Origin: Gymnopus androsaceus JB14
Lineage: Eukaryota > Basidiomycota > Agaricomycetes > Agaricales > Omphalotaceae
Direction of reading: 5' to 3'
NCBI GenBank assembly: GCA_009733575.1
Contig: ML769386.1
Location: forward strand, 186,001 to 250,000
Length of the DNA stretch: 64,000 bases
Shown: positions 21,875 through 33,893 of the stretch, piece after piece
Numbering within the stretch: position 1 is the first letter of the stretch
How the letters are laid out: every line of letters begins with the position of its first letter
Notes under the pieces: generated by a model
What the model was told of the DNA's origin: nothing
Database searches by the model: none
Seen by the model: only the letters and a program-made list of their open reading frames with translations
Made by a program: the position numbers and the translations under genes

Positions 21875-23327
21875 CTAGTCCTCGACTACTATATCAATTC
21901 CTTCCGACCGAGCTTTCTCAATGGCAATCTGTTCCTTCGTATTAACGAACACAAGAAGAGAGTCGAGAATGTCTCGTTGACCTGAAGAGATGCACATGAG
22001 TCAAGAGATGCACATGAGTCCAGAGATTGTCAAGAGGGCAGTAAGTACCTTCGATGTAATCTCGGAACATCTTTACCACCTCAGGACGAACTTGTCCTGG
22101 ATCAAGAGATCGTCCTGGCTCAGGAAGCCTATCGATGACCGCACGAACCATTTCCCCTAACATCGAGGAAGCATCTAACTCGTCCTCGTACGTAGTCTCT
22201 TCTTGAGAATTTCCTTTTACCAACGATAACACTTCTTGCCAAAGACCATCGGCTCCTCTCGCGGATCGCCCAACCTCCCACTTCTTAGTGTTTGAACCGC
22301 CACCTCCAATCTTCAGGATGATCGTGTCGTCGGGATTCTCTGAGAGTGAAAACCCGTAGCCTAAGATGAGCTCGGAGTTGGGTTTAGCGCCATAGTTGTT
22401 GAACAGCTCAGAACCGGCAGGGGTTGAATTGTGGAGAACCAAGGATACAGATGGTTCTGGGGCATTGTTGGTCTCATCGGGATATGTAACAACCCAAGAA
22501 ACGGGCTGACCTCGGGCGTGGTTGAGAGAGTCGATGCCGGGTAGCAGGATGGGCTCCGTTGATGGAGTGGACAACAGAGAAGGATTTTTAGACAGTAGCG
22601 TAGAAGGGAAAGCTCTGGAGGATATATGGGATCCTGATGCGCGATATAAGTCCCTGTGTAGTCGCAATGAGACAAGACTGAGTGAAAGAGATGGTACAAT
22701 TAACCAGCTAAATGTGTTTGCCCATTCCTCTTTAATTTCTGCAAAGACTGCATGGCACTGGGTCCATTCCAGATGCCATTCCTGTTCTCGGTCTTTTATA
22801 GCACCAAATAGATTTGTGCCTCTGATCATTTCCAGTTCCTCCGCGGTTAAGAAAAGACCTGTTCGCAGTTGATTTGGCAAAGGTAAAGTCTTGACATATG
22901 GTTGGTGGCGGAGAATCGAGCTGGAAACAGCTCATTTAGGCGAGAGCGAATGATCCACAGGGCGAACGCATCACCTTTCTCCGTTCAAGAGATGAGACAA
23001 GGAGAGATAAGAGGCAATACACTGGCGTTCGTTCCAGGATTCTAGTGCAGTTGAAGAATCGCCTAGGATCTGGGACAGAGCCTCTGCTGCAGATTTCTTG
23101 GTTATAGCAAGGCTGAAAGGGATTGATATAATTTTTGAATCAGACGGTAATGTTTCCGATGCAACTACAGAGAAGCCGGAAATCGCTGGACTTGTGTGAG
23201 AAGCGAGTAAATGATAGCAAAATCGATAGATACTTTTTCTGAACTCTGCATTTGGGTTGAAATATCCGTTATTTTGGCTGAGCCATAACTTTAATCCAGT
23301 AGCGTTGGGGTCTTCTTGAGAGTTCAT
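21875..23327 (-). CDS. SET-domain protein lysine methyltransferase (SETD3/RKM class)
   Basis: The first exon 23327-22975 starts MNSQEDPNATGLKLWLSQNN and contains GFSVVASETLPSDSKIISIP, the usual opening of the split SET domain. A 54 bp intron (22974-22921) is needed to continue as SSILRHQPYVKTLP. Later, LLPGIDSLNHARGQPVSW and ELFNNYGAKPNSELILGYGF give the conserved NH and YG substrate and cofactor signatures of this class. The last exon ends ARSEGIDIVVED at 21875. The C-terminal half fits a Rubisco-LSMT-type substrate-binding region. Members methylate lysines of ribosomal proteins, actin or elongation factors in the cytosol and are not histone enzymes. The substrate is not deducible here. Confidence 0.82.
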
Positions 23328-23432
23328 TAGATAGTCTGGGCGCTTATTTGGTCCTCCATCCTACTATCCTAAGTAAGAGATGCCTCATATGTTTGGGCGC
23401 ATCTTCTCTCTTATCATTACTGAAATTCATTA

Positions 23433-25135
23433 CAGACTTGCACAAAAGATCGATTTCCCAGTGTTTTTGGCCCAAAGAACGTATTCGACGCGCGGTGATT
23501 CTTTGCAATATGGCTTGGATGAGCTCCAGTACAATGTTACATCGTGTGCGCTCAGGGTACTCTCCTGATGGGCCGAACACGCAGTCTACTCCGAATGTTA
23601 ACGATGCCCAGGAAGAGATGGATCGCAGCCAGTCGGAGATTCGTCGATTACAGGATTTGTGGAACGCGCTCAAGGCGTAACAGGAGCTTCTTGGAGCATA
23701 TATGACAGGCATTCGCTCGTTAATGTCTCCCATCCCCCGGAACGTTTTGGGCGAAATCTCCAGCTACAACTGTTGTGGTGATATCCAGAGATGGAACGCA
23801 ACGACCACCCACTCTCATACTTAGTCGTGTCTGCTTCCGATGGTATAATCTGGTAACTTCAATGCCCGCGTTATGGTCCTCTTTTTGGGTCTATGTTATT
23901 GGACAGTCCCTCCACTTCCTCCCTGTTCAACCTTTTCCTCGAGCACTCGCGTTTGCACTCCATCGACTTCAAAATCGACCATGTCTCTGATAGGTCACTT
24001 CCCCCTTCTTCTTTGGCTGCTAGAGAAACTTCTGATCGCTGGCGTCATGCTGACATTGCTGCCCTCAGTACATTTGTTGAGGAAATGTCGCAGCTGTTAA
24101 TTGATCATAGACGAAGTCTCCCTGCGCTAGTGTCTTTCGCCCTCCACTGCGAGGCGAGCCTATCACTTTCCGTGGCCTGCCCGAATCTTCGATCTCTGAC
24201 GCTTCATGGAACAGCTCTGGAGTTGGAATACCCTCGACCGTCGGTCAGATATCTCGATTTAGACCTCCTGACACCCGAGGAAGCTTTACGAGTTATTTCA
24301 CGTTGTCCCGATATCCAATTTCTCGTGGTGATGCAACTTATCAATCATATAGCCTTAGGCCAGGATCCGCCGCTGCCGCTACCCCAGATTTAAGTACTGC
24401 AGTATAACAAAACTTACCATGGACTTGGGGGATACTGATGTCACTCCTCTGTCCCAATTTTTTGACAGCTTGACCTTTCCAGAGCTTATACCCACCTTGG
24501 ATTATGGATCGAGGAGAAATGAAATATATCATTGTGTTCGGCTCTCGAGCGAAGCCAAAGCCGGATAACCCATCTTACCGTTCACTCCATCCCTTGCGCT
24601 TTTGATGAACTGCTTTGCCTCTTCCTCAGTGTACCTTCCGAGTCCACGACTCTAAAACTTGAAGAGTCCGAAATTAATACCACACCATAGAACAGGGTTC
24701 ATCTGGTTCTTGAATCTCTGATTGCACCGCTAACAGTATCAGCAGAAGCAGAACCACACTGAAGATTGCGAGGAGCTCGAGAACCGGATAAATGATCATG
24801 ACGACGAAGATGAAGAGAATCTTGACAAAGGTGATAAAATGATGGATGTTGGAATTCCTGGTGGACAATGCTTGCTTCCGCGCCTGAGCCATCTCTACCT
24901 GATGACTCGGCCTCGCAACAAACTGTTACTCGTGCTTGTGCACTCGAGATGGAGGCTGTTATCGCGCGCTATGGAGACTTCTGTAGTGGATAGCGATGGG
25001 AGTTTTGTATGTTTACAAAAGCTTTCAATATCCAGGGGAAGCTGGAGAGAGGGCAATTAGAAGGCTCGAGACTCTGCAGGAAAGCTTAAAGATGTTCAAG
25101 CAGGATGATATGAGCGTGGAGGTTATTTTGTTGTA
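23433..25135 (+). pseudogene. F-box/LRR family copy A (broken)
   Basis: The plus-strand sequence aligns along its length with copies B, C and D. Recognisable blocks in order are RSISQCFWPKER, HRVRSGYSPDG, a coiled coil containing AQEEMDRSQSEIRRLQDL, MSPIPRNVLGEIS, LSRVCFRWYNLVTSMPALWS, and a leucine-rich part with SVACPNLRSLTLHG and LEYPRPSVRYLDLDLLTPEE. A TAA follows NALKA near 23680, and the blocks fall in at least three frames, so the gene is dead. After about 24390 the leucine-rich part is more decayed, though GGQCLLPRLSHLYLMTRPR near 24855 and the C-terminal end at 25134 are still readable. Confidence 0.75.
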
Positions 25136-25437
25136 AAATAATAATATATCTCGAACAGTCTTTTCACCTCTAACCACTCGGTGCCTTCAGGGCACCCTTT
25201 TTCACACCGCCCGAGCGGCAGGACCAGTGCCAGTAAAGTTGGAATAGAGGACACAATGTACAGAAGTCAAATGCGGAACGTGTTTCAATGCGATTCTAGA
25301 GACTGTGTAGCGGATCAGATCTCAAGAGGAGCGTAGAGCTCAAAAAATAAGATAAAAGGACGCAAATGACTTTAGTAATTAATATTAAGGACGGAGTACG
25401 AAAAAGGACATGACCAAGAAGAAAAGGTTCAATAAGA

Positions 25438-26340
25438 CTACTTTGCTAGCATCTCGCTGGTCAAAAGTAAGTCAACAAGTTCTTTTTGATCAAGATGCAA
25501 CACTTCGCATTCATCAAGTACGACCTCAAAAAGTTTTTCCGCCATGTTAAACGACTGGACTTTCCAGAAGACATAACCTTGCTCTTCATCGCTGTCGCGA
25601 TCGTCAATCTCAAGTTTAAACTGCTTTTCACCTAATCCATTAGATCACGGACGAGCATCTCGGCCATTTCTGGCGTTGATAGGTAGAGATTGCACAGAAG
25701 AAGATAGTGGGTTCGGCGCGACAACCGATCCGACGTTCATCTCGAGTGGCTGAGCCACTTGGGCAGAAAGTTTTTGGCGTTCCCTAGCAATGGGATATAA
25801 AGAGATCAAATCCCATAGATAAGAACGGCTTGCAACTCACATAAGAGTATAGTACTTGTTAAAAGCCTTCATGGCACCTCGAGTGAGCGGATCCACAAAA
25901 TACGCTTGTACGAGCACGCAGCGTGAAGCATACGAGGCACGCCAAAATGCACTATTAACTGAGCAAAAACATGCACCAGAAACAGGGATGATAGCACACC
26001 TTTCCAAGTCCTTGACCTCTTGCCCCGAGATGAAATCGTGATACTTGACAAGAGTCTGTTTCAGTTCATCCAATCGTAGGTTATTTTTTTCCTGTGATCC
26101 AAAGCAGTAGACGTTTTGGCCATCCTTTGGATCCAATGACAAGAGTTCCGGGGGGTGAGCGTCGTATAATGCGGATCTCAACTCGAAGAAGCGATTCATG
26201 TTGGGATACAAGAATTCAGAAGCAGGGATTTGTGCAAGCGCGAAGAAGAGCTGATACTCAGCAAGTTTCTGCATAGTGTCGCCCCAGGGCCAAACTACTG
26301 TTTGGAGTAGCTGATGGTCTTTAGAAGAGAGTTCCTGCAT
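25438..26340 (-). CDS. Hypothetical protein, possibly frame-broken
   Basis: I do not recognise this protein. The first exon 26340-25841 starts MQELSSKDHQLLQTVVWPWG and runs to FNKYYTLM. A GT-AG intron (25840-25784) leads to an exon beginning ERQKLSAQVAQPLEMNVG. A third open piece, from about 25634 to the stop at 25438, reads GEKQFKLEIDDRDSDEEQ and ends LLLTSEMLAK. It is acidic and helical and clearly looks coded. Between the second and third pieces the frame is lost (stop after RNGRDARP), and the gap is too short for a normal intron, so there may be an indel. The gene sits between F-box copy A and an F-box tail fragment, as if inserted into the family array. No signal peptide or membrane segment is visible. 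Confidence 0.45.
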
Positions 26341-26369
26341 ATTATGGTGGATGGTGGTTGAACTGTAGG

Positions 26370-26503
26370 TTGTGCTATGTATGTTTACGCAAGCTTTCTG
26401 TGCGAGAAGTCGGAAAAGGGGCAATGAGAACTTAGCTCGAAGCTTTACAGGGAAGTTTGAGCTCGAAGCGCTTGGAATAGATGTGGAGATAATTGCATGT
26501 TAA
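26370..26503 (+). pseudogene. F-box family 3'-end fragment
   Basis: The segment from TATGTTTACGCAAGCTTTC to the TGTTAAAT at 26497 aligns with the last 130 bp of copies A to D (TATGTTTACAAAAGCTTTC in copy A). It matches through the AGCTCGAAGC..TTTACAGGGAAG equivalent of the LEALQESL coding stretch and the GATGTGGAGATAAT equivalent of the MDVEI end. No other part of the gene is present next to it. Confidence 0.5.
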
Positions 26504-26657
26504 ATTCATATTTAAATATCGATATACTAACAAAGTTCTAACTTATAAGGAGCTAGGCCTGAGCGTTTGAGCGACTCGCCCCTAAGTATTACTAATGAAG
26601 AGTATTAAGCGCGCGCTTGCAACTATCTTGCCATCATATTCGAGTCAATGTTACATT

Positions 26658-28530
26658 ATGGCTCACTTCAACGGTAAGCCAAGCCTCAAGGACTATACTC
26701 CCGACGTTGATCTGTGTACAGGATACATCTGCAAGGAGTCAATTGCCCAGTATGTTTGGCCCAAACAACCCGTTTCAACGCGTTTATGTGCCAAATGTGG
26801 CCATTCTTTTCACTTGGACTTGCAGGCGCTCAAGTACGATGAAACGATGCGTCGTGTGCGCTCAGGATACTCGCCTGATGAATTGGAACGTGCAGTTTAT
26901 TCCAAAATGCTGGACAGTGCGCAGACAGACATAGACCGTTGTCAGTCCGAACTTGATCGGTTGCAGAACTTAACGAAGGAAATAGAGACACGACGAGAGC
27001 TACTCGAAGCCTGTGTGGTAGGCATTCGTTCAATAATGTCTCCCATCCGCATTCTTCCTGTGGAGCTCTTGGGCGAAATCTTCAAATACGCCTGTTGGTG
27101 ATGATGTATGTGCATGGATATCTAAAGCTGAAAAGCGACTGCCGACTATCGCACTTAGTCGCGTCTGCATCAGCTGGTATAATTTGTGTCCTCAAGCTGT
27201 GCTGTGCCTCGTTTGGATCTTCGGATTTGGACTCCTCCTCTACTCCCTCATTATTCAACCTATTTCTCAAACGCTCAAGTTCGCATCCAATCGACTTCGA
27301 ACTTATTGAAGATGGAATTTTTTCTTCTTCTGAATCATTTACTGATTTCCTTTGCTCACCGACTGAGAGCGAAAGCTCCAATCGCTGGCGTCATGTAAGG
27401 ATCGCTGCCAGTGGTTCGCTGGTTGAAAAAATCTTGCAGTCACTAATTGACGCGCCAGACGAAGCCTCCCTAGATTACTGTCTCTCGGTCTTGGCTCTAC
27501 AGTTGACACTGAGATATCATTTCCAGTGAGCTGCCCAAATCTTCGATCTCTGATGCTGATTTGGGTTCCTCTACATCTGGAATACCCTCGACCGTCGATT
27601 ACACATCTCCATCTCGGGGCCATGACTCCTACAGAGGCCTCACGAGTTATTCTGTATTGTCCAAACGTTCAGGCTCTCAAGGTGAATAACCTTTTAGATC
27701 AGGACCACGACCCCCTACCCACTATCAGCAGCAATACGTCAAAGTTCACTATTGACTTCGAGGGATCCAATTTCATTGCTCAACAACAGCACTTCAGCTG
27801 TCTAACCTTTCCTGAACTTAGCCATCTTGAAATAATGGACACGCAGCGATATCATGCAGCATACCACCTTTCATCGTTGGGCTCGATGCTTGGAAGAAGC
27901 CCCAGCGCTAGGTTGACACATCTTACTATTCGCACTATCTATTTGACCTTTGATGAACTGTGTCGCCTCTTCCTCTGTGTACCCTCAGTCACAGCTCTAG
28001 AGCTCGAAGAGTCCACAAGGCTGCACTATGGAACGGGAGTTTATCTGGTTCTTAAATCCTTGATTGCACCTCCACACCGCAGTCAACGAGCTGAAGAGTA
28101 TCAGGCTGAAGATTGTGATGAAGTAATGGACCTCAAAAACCATGGAGAATGTGTAGACGAGACTGATGATGATAATGACGGGGAAAATGAAGATGACCTT
28201 GACGGAGGTGATAAAGAGACGGACATTGAAGTTCTTGAGGGCCAATGCTTACTCCCCCGCTTGAAGGACCTCCACCTGGTAATACGGCCCCGCAACAGAT
28301 TGTTACTCGAGCTCGTACGCTCGAGATGGAAGCCTTCATTGCGTAACTGAGGAGACTTCTCGAAGTGACAGTAATAACGTCTCTGTATGTTTACAAACTC
28401 TTTCTGTTCGGTATCTAGGTGAAGTTGGAAAGAGAGCACGGAGAAGGCTCGAGGCTCTGCAGAAAAGATTGGAGAAGTTACAGGAGGATGGTATGGGCGT
28501 GGAAGTAAATTTTTTTGTAAAAGTCTAGGG
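26658..28530 (+). pseudogene. F-box/LRR family copy B (frameshifted)
   Basis: The start is MAHFN followed by an intron with GTAAGC donor at about 26674 and acceptor at 26721. Exon 2 encodes IAQYVWPKQPVSTRLCAKCG, then HFHL-like DLQALKYDETMRRVRSGYSP, the coiled coil and the F-box start MSPIRILPVELLGEIFKYAC. Immediately after this the frame shifts (near 27100), and the LSRVC..WYN block is in another frame. Another shift occurs between 27480 and 27530. From 27530 to 28350 a long open frame covers the leucine-rich part and an acidic insert (DDDNDGENEDDLDGGDKE). The stop at 28348-28350 is premature compared with the other copies, whose C-terminal sequence remains visible to about 28530. So it is a pseudogene. 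Confidence 0.75.
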
Positions 28531-28929
28531 ATTATTTCTCGATATATCACTGCATAATGAGGCTTGGGAATAAAGGCGCTTGAGCTGGCTTGAGCGCTAA
28601 CGCTCCTTCGTTCAAACCGTCGTCATTTCCTTCTCAGATTGAGCTCGTCCACATCTCAGTCAGTCTCATATACAGCCTGCAGTGCCTTTTAGGTGTATTC
28701 AACCTTTGTACTTGGATTCGGGATTCTGGACTCGGACTTGGACTTCACGATCTACATAAGTCTTTGTGTAAAACGCTGCACATAGAGGAGATAGTCAAAA
28801 ACCCATGCTTAAAGTGGCAATATAGGCCAGCTTCGGTGAAGATATACCAAAGTTTTCATGTAAGCTGTACAAGCGTTTACCAGAAGTCGCACAACTTACG
28901 AGCCCTAGTGTATAGAATAAGCCACCTCC
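28531..28929. other. Intergenic, no gene seen
   Basis: Upstream region of VAC14. It contains the CGCTTGAGCTGGCTTGAGCG word typical of this window's dispersed AAGCGC/CAAGC repeats at about 28577. The plus-strand ORF at 28590-28961 has no feature and overlaps the VAC14 start in another frame, so I reject it. Confidence 0.45.
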
Positions 28930-31900
28930 ATGGACGCTGTGCCCAAATTATTGATAGATAAGATTTACGAGAAGCGTAAGGCCGCCGCGCTTGAACTTGA
29001 AAAGTAAAGTCTTTAATTGGGCTTGAATCTCTGGCTCACATCTATTAGACAGGTTCGAGAATGTCATCAGCAAGGAGATGACCGGCGCATCTCGCAGATT
29101 ATCGACCAGCTAGTGGATATGTTCAGCAACCCAAATAATGCACTGCATGTACGGAACGGGGGACTTATTGGATTGGCCGCTACCGCTATCGCTTTGGGCG
29201 TCGATGTCGCGCCTTACATGGACAAGTTTGTCTACCATGTCCTTGATTGCTTCGTGGATCCCGAGAACCGTATTCGCTACTTCTCCGCGGAATGCTTGTA
29301 CAATATAGCCAAGGTCTCAAAAGGAGAAGTTTTGGTTTATTTCAATGAGATTTTCGATGCCCTGAGCAAGGTGTGTTAGCTTTCAAATTATCTATGATCG
29401 TTATTTCAATCCTTGTCCTAGCTCGCTGCAGACTCCGAGCTGTCCGTGAAGAATGGCGCGGAACTGCTGGATAGACTTCTCAAGGACATTGTTGCCGAAT
29501 CTGCATCAGTCTATATTCCAATTCACGAATCCGAAAAGATCCATGAAGAAGGCCAGGGAGTACTTGTACCGCATCCTGTACCAGGCGATGACCCATACTC
29601 CGCCAAGAAGGCGTTTTCTTTGGCCCATTTTATTCCTCTCCTTCGCGAACGAATCTACGTTGTCAGCCCTTTCACCAGAAGCTATCTTGTGTCGTGGATC
29701 ACAGTCCTGGATTCGGTACCCGAGCTGGAACTAATTTCCTATCTACCGGAATTTTTTGAGGGTCTTTTGTGAGTGGTATTGTATCTGTTAAACATCTTCT
29801 AATGAGCTTGCACAGGAAATATCTCTCGGATCCAACAGAGGACGTGCGGGTAGCTACAGAAGTCCTACTGGCAGATTTTCTTCGTGAAATTCGCGATGTT
29901 AGCGTGGTCCGCAAGCGCACGGAAAAGTTGGCAAGGGCAGCACATAGTGCAGGAGATGCCGACTCCATCAACCCTTCAGAGAGTAGCCAGAACGCCGAGT
30001 ATCCTATTACTTATTCACCTGAGCGTGCCACGTTCTTCCCCGACCGCGATGACAACAGGTATACTGATACTGAATTAAAGGATGACCATGGCTCAGTGAC
30101 AGATGTCGATATTCGAGATACCGGGTGTACGCTTTTCGAGCCTTGAAGCAAATTCTTCTTCTTACCATTTTACAGCTTGGGTTCCTGGCCAAGGCGTTAG
30201 GATAGACTTCCCTTCCATTGTCGAGATTCTAATCGAGCAATTGGATGTAGATCGTATGTATGTTTTCCTTTCTCTTTAGTCCATATACTCATCAAGCGCA
30301 GATGACGAGATTCAGCAATCTACTGCTTTAAGATGGCTGGCTGATTTCATCAGCTTTGCCCCTGAAGTAATGGTTCCATTCACTCCACGCCTAATCCCTG
30401 CAATCCTTCCAAATCTCGCTCATCACGTCACCATGATCCAGAATTCCGCCGTACGTACCAATAAACTGCTTCTCAACGTCATACAAAACCTACCTTCACC
30501 CCCGGAAATGCCTGTGCGGCCCCAAGAGAAACCCCCGTCATCTCGTATCCAACCTTCGCCAACTCCCACATCTACTGCTGCTACAACGACTTCCAGCTCA
30601 AGACAGTCTACGATGGGGAAAGATCCTAGTAGTTCCAGAGACGTATCGTCTCCTGACATGGCAGCGGAATCAGCATCACCCACGCCTGTGACTGTCAATT
30701 CCGCTTCGACTAGTGGTATATCCCTCGTACGTCCGCGAGGTAGTAGCGGTGTAGACCTGTCTATGACACCCCGGATGGCTGTTGCGGAGTTACCGCCAAC
30801 TAGCAGACCCCAGTCTCCAGTCTCTGTACTCAGTCACTCTGGTCAGAACCTGCAAGCATCCATCACCGAAGAACCGGACGTATTTGACTATCAAGCTACA
30901 GTCACCGAATTGACGGTTCAGTTTTTGAGTGAGTTTGAGGAGACGAGAGTAGCTGCGTTAAAATGGTTGATCATGCTTCATCAGAAGGCACCGAAAAAGG
31001 TATGCTTTTTTTTACTGTCATAAGCGCAAACCTATAAATTCTGGCAGATATTGGCTATGGACGATGGGACTTTCCCCGCACTGTTGAAGACCCTATCGGA
31101 TAGTTCGGAAGAGGTCATCAAGCATGACTTACAACTATTAGCTCAAATCTCTTCAAGCTCTGAGGAGACGTACTTTAAAGCCTTTATGATGAACCTCCTA
31201 GAGCTATTCAGCACGGATAGGCGACTGCTAGAGACAAGAGGAAGTCTTATCATCCGCCAGCTGTGTTTAAACCTCAACACGGAGCGTATATACAAAGCGT
31301 TTGCGGAGATTTTAGAGAAGGAAGATGTTAGTGCGATCTTGTCTCCCTCTTAAATTTCAGTACCGACCAGCATGCAGGACCTTGAATTTGCCAGCGTCAT
31401 TGTGCAAAAGTTGAATATCATCCTGATCACTTCCCCGGAGCTGGCCGACTTTAGAAAACGCTTAAAGAGTCTCGAGACGCGGGTGAGATTAGGTCTCTTT
31501 TCGCGCGTTTTTGTCACTTATGTTGGTGTGCTTTTTCAGCAAGATGGCCAAGCGCTCTTCACCACTCTATACCGGTCTTGGTGTCACAATGCAGTAGCGG
31601 TATTCTCGTTGTGTCTTTTGGCTCAAGCGTATGAGCACGCATCAAATCTATTGTACATCTTGTGAGTTGTGGTTCTTGTTTGGTACGATCCTTCCATACT
31701 CATTTTTTGGCTCCTCAGTGCCGACCTGGAGATCACGGTTCCTATGCTTGTTCAAATCGATAAGCTAGTGCAACTTATCGAATCACCTGTTTTCACTTGT
31801 AAATGTTTTGAAACGGATTCTTTTTTGGTATATTCTATTGACCACTTTCTCCAGATATCCGTCTCCAGCTTTTGGAACCTGAGCGATACCCTCACCTTTT

Positions 31901-32483
31901 CAAATGCCTGTATGGGCTACTCATGCTGTTACCTCAAAGCTCTGCTTTTGTCTCTCTACGCAATCGGTTGAACGCTGTCAACTCTGCCGGCTTCCTTCAT
32001 ATTGCTCCTAAGCCGTGAGTCCGCCTGCTTATTCTCAGTTGTCTTTTATTCTTATCACCCATTGTCAGTACGGTCGGCCCTCTATCTAGTCGCTCAAAGC
32101 TAGTACGAGACGAGATCAAATGGCAAGAACTCTTGCAACACTTCCGCTCTGTCCAATCCAAGCACGAAAAATCTCGCAGACAGGCTCTTGGCACAGACAT
32201 GACGTCCTTTTCCAGCTTCCCCGAATTCGACAGGCAGAGTGACCAGAGTGAACGGGTTGGACGGCCTACGACCAACAGTCGACCAGGTATGAGGAGAAAG
32301 GTGACAGGGGAAATGTCTGTTAATACTACGTCGCCTCCAGGACCGGGACCGCTCTCTCGTGGACCTGTACTATCTCCGTTAAATCCTAGAGCTCGGGGAC
32401 CAAGTGGAGCTACGAATCCTGCGGCAGCGATTACGCAGCAAGGGCAGAAGGGTAGACGGACGATTAGTTTGACTAGGAAATGA
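28930..32483 (+). CDS. VAC14: VAC14 homologue, scaffold of the PI(3,5)P2 kinase complex
   Basis: The first exon starts [20 protein letters not shown] and a 45 bp intron leads to [20 protein letters not shown]. The N-terminal HEAT-repeat block with [20 protein letters not shown] and [20 protein letters not shown] is diagnostic for Vac14. Further exons carry [24 protein letters not shown] HEAT helices, [18 protein letters not shown] and [20 protein letters not shown]. The middle of the protein (about 30480-30880) is a Ser/Pro/Thr-rich linker of about 130 residues, probably disordered. The C-terminal conserved part includes [20 protein letters not shown] and the Vac14 Fig4-binding region. A basic tail ends [10 protein letters not shown]. 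The protein holds Fab1 kinase and Fig4 phosphatase on vacuole and late endosome membranes. The frame is intact across roughly ten exons. Confidence 0.9.
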
Positions 32484-32647
32484 TTTTTTTGTGGTCCTTT
32501 CACGACATTCACGGCTCGTTTTACAATACTGTTCTTCACTGGACACGTTTTATGCATATAGTACTAGGTAGGGTATGTAGCATCGTCTCGCTGTAATCTA
32601 ATGAAAACGCACTGGAAAGATATATTCAAAGGATAATATGATGATAG

Positions 32648-33797
32648 CTATAGTTGAGAATTGGAAGACACGAGCATGTTGTTTCGAATAGTCGTTATAT
32701 CGTCTTCAGATAGGTGTGTGTACTGTTTGAGGTATTCTTCGACACCACCGTACTTGTCTTTGAGAAGGCCCAAAAACGCGATCATGGTTTCTTCGCTGTG
32801 TACGATGATGAATGAGCCTTTGGCTAGCAAGTAACGATTGACATACCGGCAGGTGAACATGTTCAAGGCAGCCTCGTTGTTCGAGGCGAACATTGGTTCT
32901 TTCGATAACCGTTCCATTATTTTAGCTCGTGCTGGTTCTCGACCAACCCGAGTCAGGGCGTAGTCGTGAGCTATGGATGTATCGTCTACCCCAGCAAGCT
33001 TGAAAGAATGCTTGATTAGTGGAGGATGAAGATGGGAAAACGGGGATGACTGACTTTGAGTAAGATTGATGCAATGATTCCGGTCCTGTCTTTTCCGGCT
33101 GTACAATGAAATAGACATGCATCATGAGGATTGTCCCGAACGTATCGCAGTATTTGCCCGAACGCTAGGCCTCCATGGTCGAGTATTTGAGAGTATAGTT
33201 CCATGAACGCCTGTTTAGGATTTCTCAGCCATATTATAATACTATAAGAGTGTGGATTGAAGTTTGCCCACCTCCGTTCGACCACTAGCATACAGCTGGA
33301 AACGCCTTTACATAAATGGAGGGGCCGGTCAGTCTGGCGGTTTGCGTGTAGGCATAGAACAATGAGGCCACGTACTTACTTGGCCATCATCTCTGGGCTA
33401 TAATCTTCCTTTTTGAAGACAGGGGTTCTCAACAGCTCTACGCCCTCGATTGTTGGAAGAGGAGAATTGTATTTCTCAATTTCGGTATCGGATCGTAAGT
33501 CAAAGATCGTTTTGATTCCCAATTGTTGTATTTGGACTTTTCCTACACGAATGCAGTTCAGTAGTGCAATTGTATGGTGAAGAGGTATCCAGGGAGAGGT
33601 AGTACCTTCATCGGTAATTCCTGCAACTTCTGCAGAGCGAAAGATATAGCCATGCTTTGTACATTTGCCGGGGCTGAGAGTGGAAGGATATCCACCGAGA
33701 TCGCGGACGTTTATGACGCCTGCAATTTTGTGGAATGGCGGGTTTTGAGAGCTGTACCAAAACTACAGTAGGATCGAGAGGCTCGAGGTCTTTCATA
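32648..33797 (-). CDS. Tyrosine protein phosphatase (Y_phosphatase3-type)
   Basis: Several minus-strand exons encode a single-domain phosphatase. Near the N-terminus NPPFHKIAGVINVRDLGGYP is the usual opening of this family. The P-loop HCTAGKDRTG (about 33108-33079) gives the nucleophilic cysteine and the arginine of CX5R. Downstream, LAGVDDTSIAHDYALTRVG and FIIVHSEETMIAFLGLLKDK belong to the family C-terminus. The protein ends NNMLVSSNSQL at 32648. The nearest upstream ATG (33797, MKDLEPLDPTVVLVQLSK) is one frame away from NPPFHK, so either the true start is elsewhere or an indel lies near 33750. The family includes fungal and bacterial phosphotyrosine and lipid phosphatases. The gene is convergent with VAC14 (about 165 bp apart). 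Confidence 0.82.
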
Positions 33798-33893
33798 GTG
33801 AAAGTTCGGTGGAAGTAAACAACAATCACGCTGCAGCGCTTACTGCTTATATTGGACGGATGCCGCGATAAGCCTCCACGGCGATAACACAAA

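Noticed and set aside
28590..28961. Plus-strand ORF of 123 residues upstream of VAC14
   Set aside because: It overlaps the VAC14 start in another frame and has no recognisable feature.
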